Positions 61,743-64,000 of a stretch of 64,000 nt of DNA are shown here, piece by piece; the first letter of the stretch is position 1; each line of letters opens with the position of its first letter. The notes beneath the pieces were generated by a model. It saw only the letters and a program-made list of their open reading frames with translations, did no database searches and was not told the DNA's origin. The translations under genes and the position numbers were made by a program. This stretch comes from Caballeronia choica (GTDB lineage Bacteria > Pseudomonadota > Gammaproteobacteria > Burkholderiales > Burkholderiaceae), in NCBI RefSeq assembly GCF_001544535.1, contig NZ_FCON02000001.1:1-64000 (forward strand). The letters run 5' to 3'.

Positions 61743-63529
61743 TGTACAGGCTCGTCAGACGTCACCTGCTCATCGCCGCAATGTTCGGCATCGCTTCGAA
61801 CCTCCTCGTGCTTGCACCTACGATCTATCTGCTCCAGGTCTACGACCGCGTGCTGCCGAGCCGGAGCATCGAAACGCTGCTCATGCTGATGGTCTTCATG
61901 GTGATCGCGCTCGGCATGATGCTGATGGTCGACATCGCGCGCAGCCGAATCCTCTCCGACCTTGGCCTGCAGATCGGCAATCGGCTCGACCGCCTGGCGA
62001 TGCAAACACAGATTTCGGCGCACGCGCATCGCCTGCCGCCCCGGCCGATCGCGAGCCAGGGCGATATCAACACACTGCGGGCCTTTCTGGCGGGGCCGGG
62101 CGTGATCGCCTTCTTCGACACGCCATGGCTGCTGGTCTATCTGACCGTCATTGGTCTCTTTCACTGGACCCTGTCGCTGATCGCGGCGATCAGCGCGCTC
62201 GTTTTGGTCTGCGTCGCGTTATTCAACGACCGGGTCACGCGCAAAGCCATCCAGTCCTACCTTGCACGGCAGCGTGAAGGCGATGTGTTCTACCAGCAGA
62301 TCATGCGTAACGCCGAGGTCATGACCGTGCTCGGGATGGTCGGCAACCTGACCGACGCCTGGGACAAGCGCAAGCGCGAATACATCGCCGCTCAGCGCGA
62401 CGTGTCCGACAGGAGCGCGCTTTACCGCGATGTGACCAAGACTCTCCGCCAGGCGATCCAGGTCGTCATGATGGCCGCTGGCGCCGGGCTTGTGATCGCC
62501 GGCTACGCAACGCCCGGCGTGATGCTCGCCACGACGATCCTGCTCGGCAAGGCGCTCGCTCCCATCGAGCAGCTGATCGGTAACTGGAAGCAGGCAGGCG
62601 AGCTGCGCGAGGCATGGCCCCGCTTGAACAGCCTGCTGGCCGTTTCGGCCGATGCCGAGACGGTGGCGCTGCCAAGGCCGACCGGCGAGATCCGGGTAGA
62701 GCAGGTTGCGTTCAGCGTGCCATCGGGCACGCCGGGGCTCGGCCGGGTGCTGCTGCGAGGTATCGATTTCAAGCTGGCGGCCGGGCAAACACTCGTCATC
62801 ACCGGTCCGAGCGCTTCCGGAAAGTCGACGCTGCTGCGGGTCATTGCGGGGCTGTGGCGGCCGCAGGCCGGCACTGTCCGGCTCGACGGCGCAGATGTAG
62901 CGCAATGGCCGAGGCATGCGCTCGGTCCCTACCTCGGTTACGTGCCGCAGGACATCGAACTGCTGGCGGGCACAGTCGCCGAAAACATCGCGCGTACTGC
63001 GAAGCCGCTGCCGCTCGACTCGGCCGCGATCGTGCGCGCGGCACGGCGCGCGGCCGTCCACGAGATGGTCCTCGGCCTGCCCCAAGGCTACGAAACAATG
63101 ATCGGGGATGCGGGCGACCTGCTCTCCGGCGGTCAGCGCCAGCGGATCGCGCTGGCGCGTGCCCTGTATGGCGAGCCGGCTGTGCTGTTGCTGGACGAAC
63201 CGAACGCCAGTCTCGATGCGGAAGGCGAAGCGGCCCTGGACAAGGTGCTGAGGCAACTGAAAGCCGAGAACGTCACCATCATCGCCATTACGCACCGGCC
63301 ATCGCTGATCGAACTGGCCGACAGGGTGTTGCGTCTGCGGGACGGGCAGATGGAGCATTTCGGACCCCCGCCGGACCTGCTTCGGGCGGGCGCCGGCGCG
63401 CCGATGTCCCCTGTAGACGAAGTACCCGGAATCGATCTGGCGGCACTTCCGGTCGGCCGGACCTCGCTTCAGCCGGTTCGGCGACCCATTGCCGAACTGC
63501 CGACGGAGGCGACCGATGACCTGGTTTGA
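61742..63529 (+). CDS. Type I secretion ABC permease/ATPase (PrtD-like)
   Basis: The 595-residue half-transporter has an N-terminal six-helix membrane domain (LLIAAMFGIASNLLVLAPTI...) and a C-terminal ATPase with Walker A GPSASGKST (about 354-362), signature LSGGQRQRIALARAL (about 461-475), Walker B AVLLLDEPNASLD and H-loop ITHRP. It has no C39-like peptidase domain, as in PrtD/AprD exporters of proteases and RTX proteins. The start overlaps the tolC-like stop (TGATG). The adaptor gene begins inside its last codons. It powers export of a C-terminal-signal substrate, most simply the upstream repeat protein. Confidence 0.95.
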   Translation: MYRLVRRHLLIAAMFGIASNLLVLAPTIYLLQVYDRVLPSRSIETLLMLMVFMVIALGMMLMVDIARSRILSDLGLQIGNRLDRLAMQTQISAHAHRLPPRPIASQGDINTLRAFLAGPGVIAFFDTPWLLVYLTVIGLFHWTLSLIAAISALVLVCVALFNDRVTRKAIQSYLARQREGDVFYQQIMRNAEVMTVLGMVGNLTDAWDKRKREYIAAQRDVSDRSALYRDVTKTLRQAIQVVMMAAGAGLVIAGYATPGVMLATTILLGKALAPIEQLIGNWKQAGELREAWPRLNSLLAVSADAETVALPRPTGEIRVEQVAFSVPSGTPGLGRVLLRGIDFKLAAGQTLVITGPSASGKSTLLRVIAGLWRPQAGTVRLDGADVAQWPRHALGPYLGYVPQDIELLAGTVAENIARTAKPLPLDSAAIVRAARRAAVHEMVLGLPQGYETMIGDAGDLLSGGQRQRIALARALYGEPAVLLLDEPNASLDAEGEAALDKVLRQLKAENVTIIAITHRPSLIELADRVLRLRDGQMEHFGPPPDLLRAGAGAPMSPVDEVPGIDLAALPVGRTSLQPVRRPIAELPTEATDDLV

Positions 63530-64000
63530 TTCACTTCGCCGACTGCGAGATTCCGTGCGGCGATCATCGTCCAGTGCAGTGACCACCACCGGAGACGTGC
63601 TGCCGTTGCCGCGCCGCCTGATCGCAGTCAGCAGCGCGGGCGTCGCAGTCGGACTGGGTCTGATGGCGGGCTGGGCTGCACTTGCGCCGCTGTTCGGCGC
63701 CGTGGTTGCCGAAGGTTTGGTGCGCACGGAAGGTGAGCGCAAGACAGTGCAGCATCAGGAAGGCGGCATCGTGAAGGAGATTCTGGTTCGCGATGGCGAT
63801 CGGGTGAAAGCTGGCCAGGTGCTGATCGTGCTGGAGAACGTCGGGCCGGCGGCTGAACTGTCCGCGCTGCAGGCGCAATCCGACGCGGAGCGGGCGAAGA
63901 TCGCGCGGCTCTCGGCCGAGCGCGATTTGAAGGATGTCCTGGTGTTTCCGGTGGGCTTGGCGAAGCAACGCGACGATCCGCGCGTCGCTGAAATGCTCGA
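63516..64000 (+). CDS. HlyD/PrtE-family type I secretion adaptor, partial (runs off the window)
   Basis: The frame from ATG 63516 (GGAGGCGACCG upstream) stays open to the window edge for 161 codons. It has one membrane segment (RLIAVSSAGVAVGLGLMAGW, about 34-53), then the lipoyl-type VRTEGERKTVQHQEGGIVKE and ILVRDGDRVKAGQVLIVLEN that opens PrtE/HlyD proteins, and the start of the coiled coil (AAELSALQAQSDAERAKIAR). It overlaps the ABC gene by 14 bases. It bridges the ABC transporter and the TolC-like channel. The 3' end is not in the window. Confidence 0.94.
   Translation, partial: MTWFDSLRRLRDSVRRSSSSAVTTTGDVLPLPRRLIAVSSAGVAVGLGLMAGWAALAPLFGAVVAEGLVRTEGERKTVQHQEGGIVKEILVRDGDRVKAGQVLIVLENVGPAAELSALQAQSDAERAKIARLSAERDLKDVLVFPVGLAKQRDDPRVAEML

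Overview
The window looks like a chromosomal segment of a high-GC betaproteobacterium of the Burkholderia sensu lato group (Paraburkholderia or Caballeronia are the best guesses). The evidence is the (infB)-rbfA-truB order, typA followed by odhA-odhB-lpdA-zapE, the rnr-rlmB and pyrD-bpt-aat-nudix blocks, and proteins that read as typical Burkholderiaceae orthologues. The genus call is inference; no rRNA is present.

Layout. 1-1.5 kb: end of the translation operon (infB tail, rbfA, truB). 1.5-6.5 kb: a marR-nodT-emrA-emrB efflux operon on the minus strand. 6.8-16 kb: typA, the 2-oxoglutarate dehydrogenase genes odhA-odhB-lpdA, and zapE. 16.1-18.5 kb: an orphan transposase N-terminal domain, a DUF2147 protein, a second-type SurE and a small unknown protein. 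18.5-21.4 kb: a 1.4-kb tandem duplication carrying two copies of a DUF1571 gene and a dead 3' piece of fadD. 21.1-29.2 kb: a fatty-acid beta-oxidation block (fadE, fabG4-like, htdX-like, fadA-like, fadD) whose first four functions match the fadE5/fabG4/htdX/fadA2 neighbourhood of Mycobacterium tuberculosis. 29.3-30.6 kb: an MFS transporter. 30.9-31.4 kb: three tandem tRNA-Leu(CAG) genes, each with its own promoter and terminator. 31.6-39.7 kb: rnr, rlmB, amiD, sirB2-like, rpiA, a GAF histidine kinase, DUF3861 and a PadR regulator with a palindromic operator. 39.8-46 kb: an exopolysaccharide-type sugar-phosphate transferase, a Crp-like regulator, DUF1839, a GNAT and a GT4 glycosyltransferase. 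46.7-51.3 kb: a FadR-type regulator, a Gfo/Idh oxidoreductase, a lipoprotein and part of an amino-acid ABC importer. 51.3-54.7 kb: pyrD, bpt, aat and a Nudix hydrolase.

54.9-64 kb (open at the right edge) is the most unusual part. It contains three tandem paralogues of an unrecognised Sec-exported protein, then an 898-residue protein with an HELGH zinc-metallopeptidase motif and eight full 57-residue repeats with EF-hand-like DxNxDG loops, then a complete-looking type I secretion set (TolC-like, PrtD-like ABC, start of a PrtE/HlyD-like adaptor). Eroded pieces of the metallopeptidase gene lie between the paralogues, and a collapsed copy of the tolC-like gene precedes them. The locus therefore appears to have grown by duplication of a [Sec protein + metallopeptidase] module with later decay of all but one effector. 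By analogy with serralysin loci, where a periplasmic inhibitor is encoded beside the protease and its ABC exporter, I propose that the Sec-exported paralogues are inhibitor or immunity partners of an unrecognised type I secreted effector. This function is inferred, not shown.
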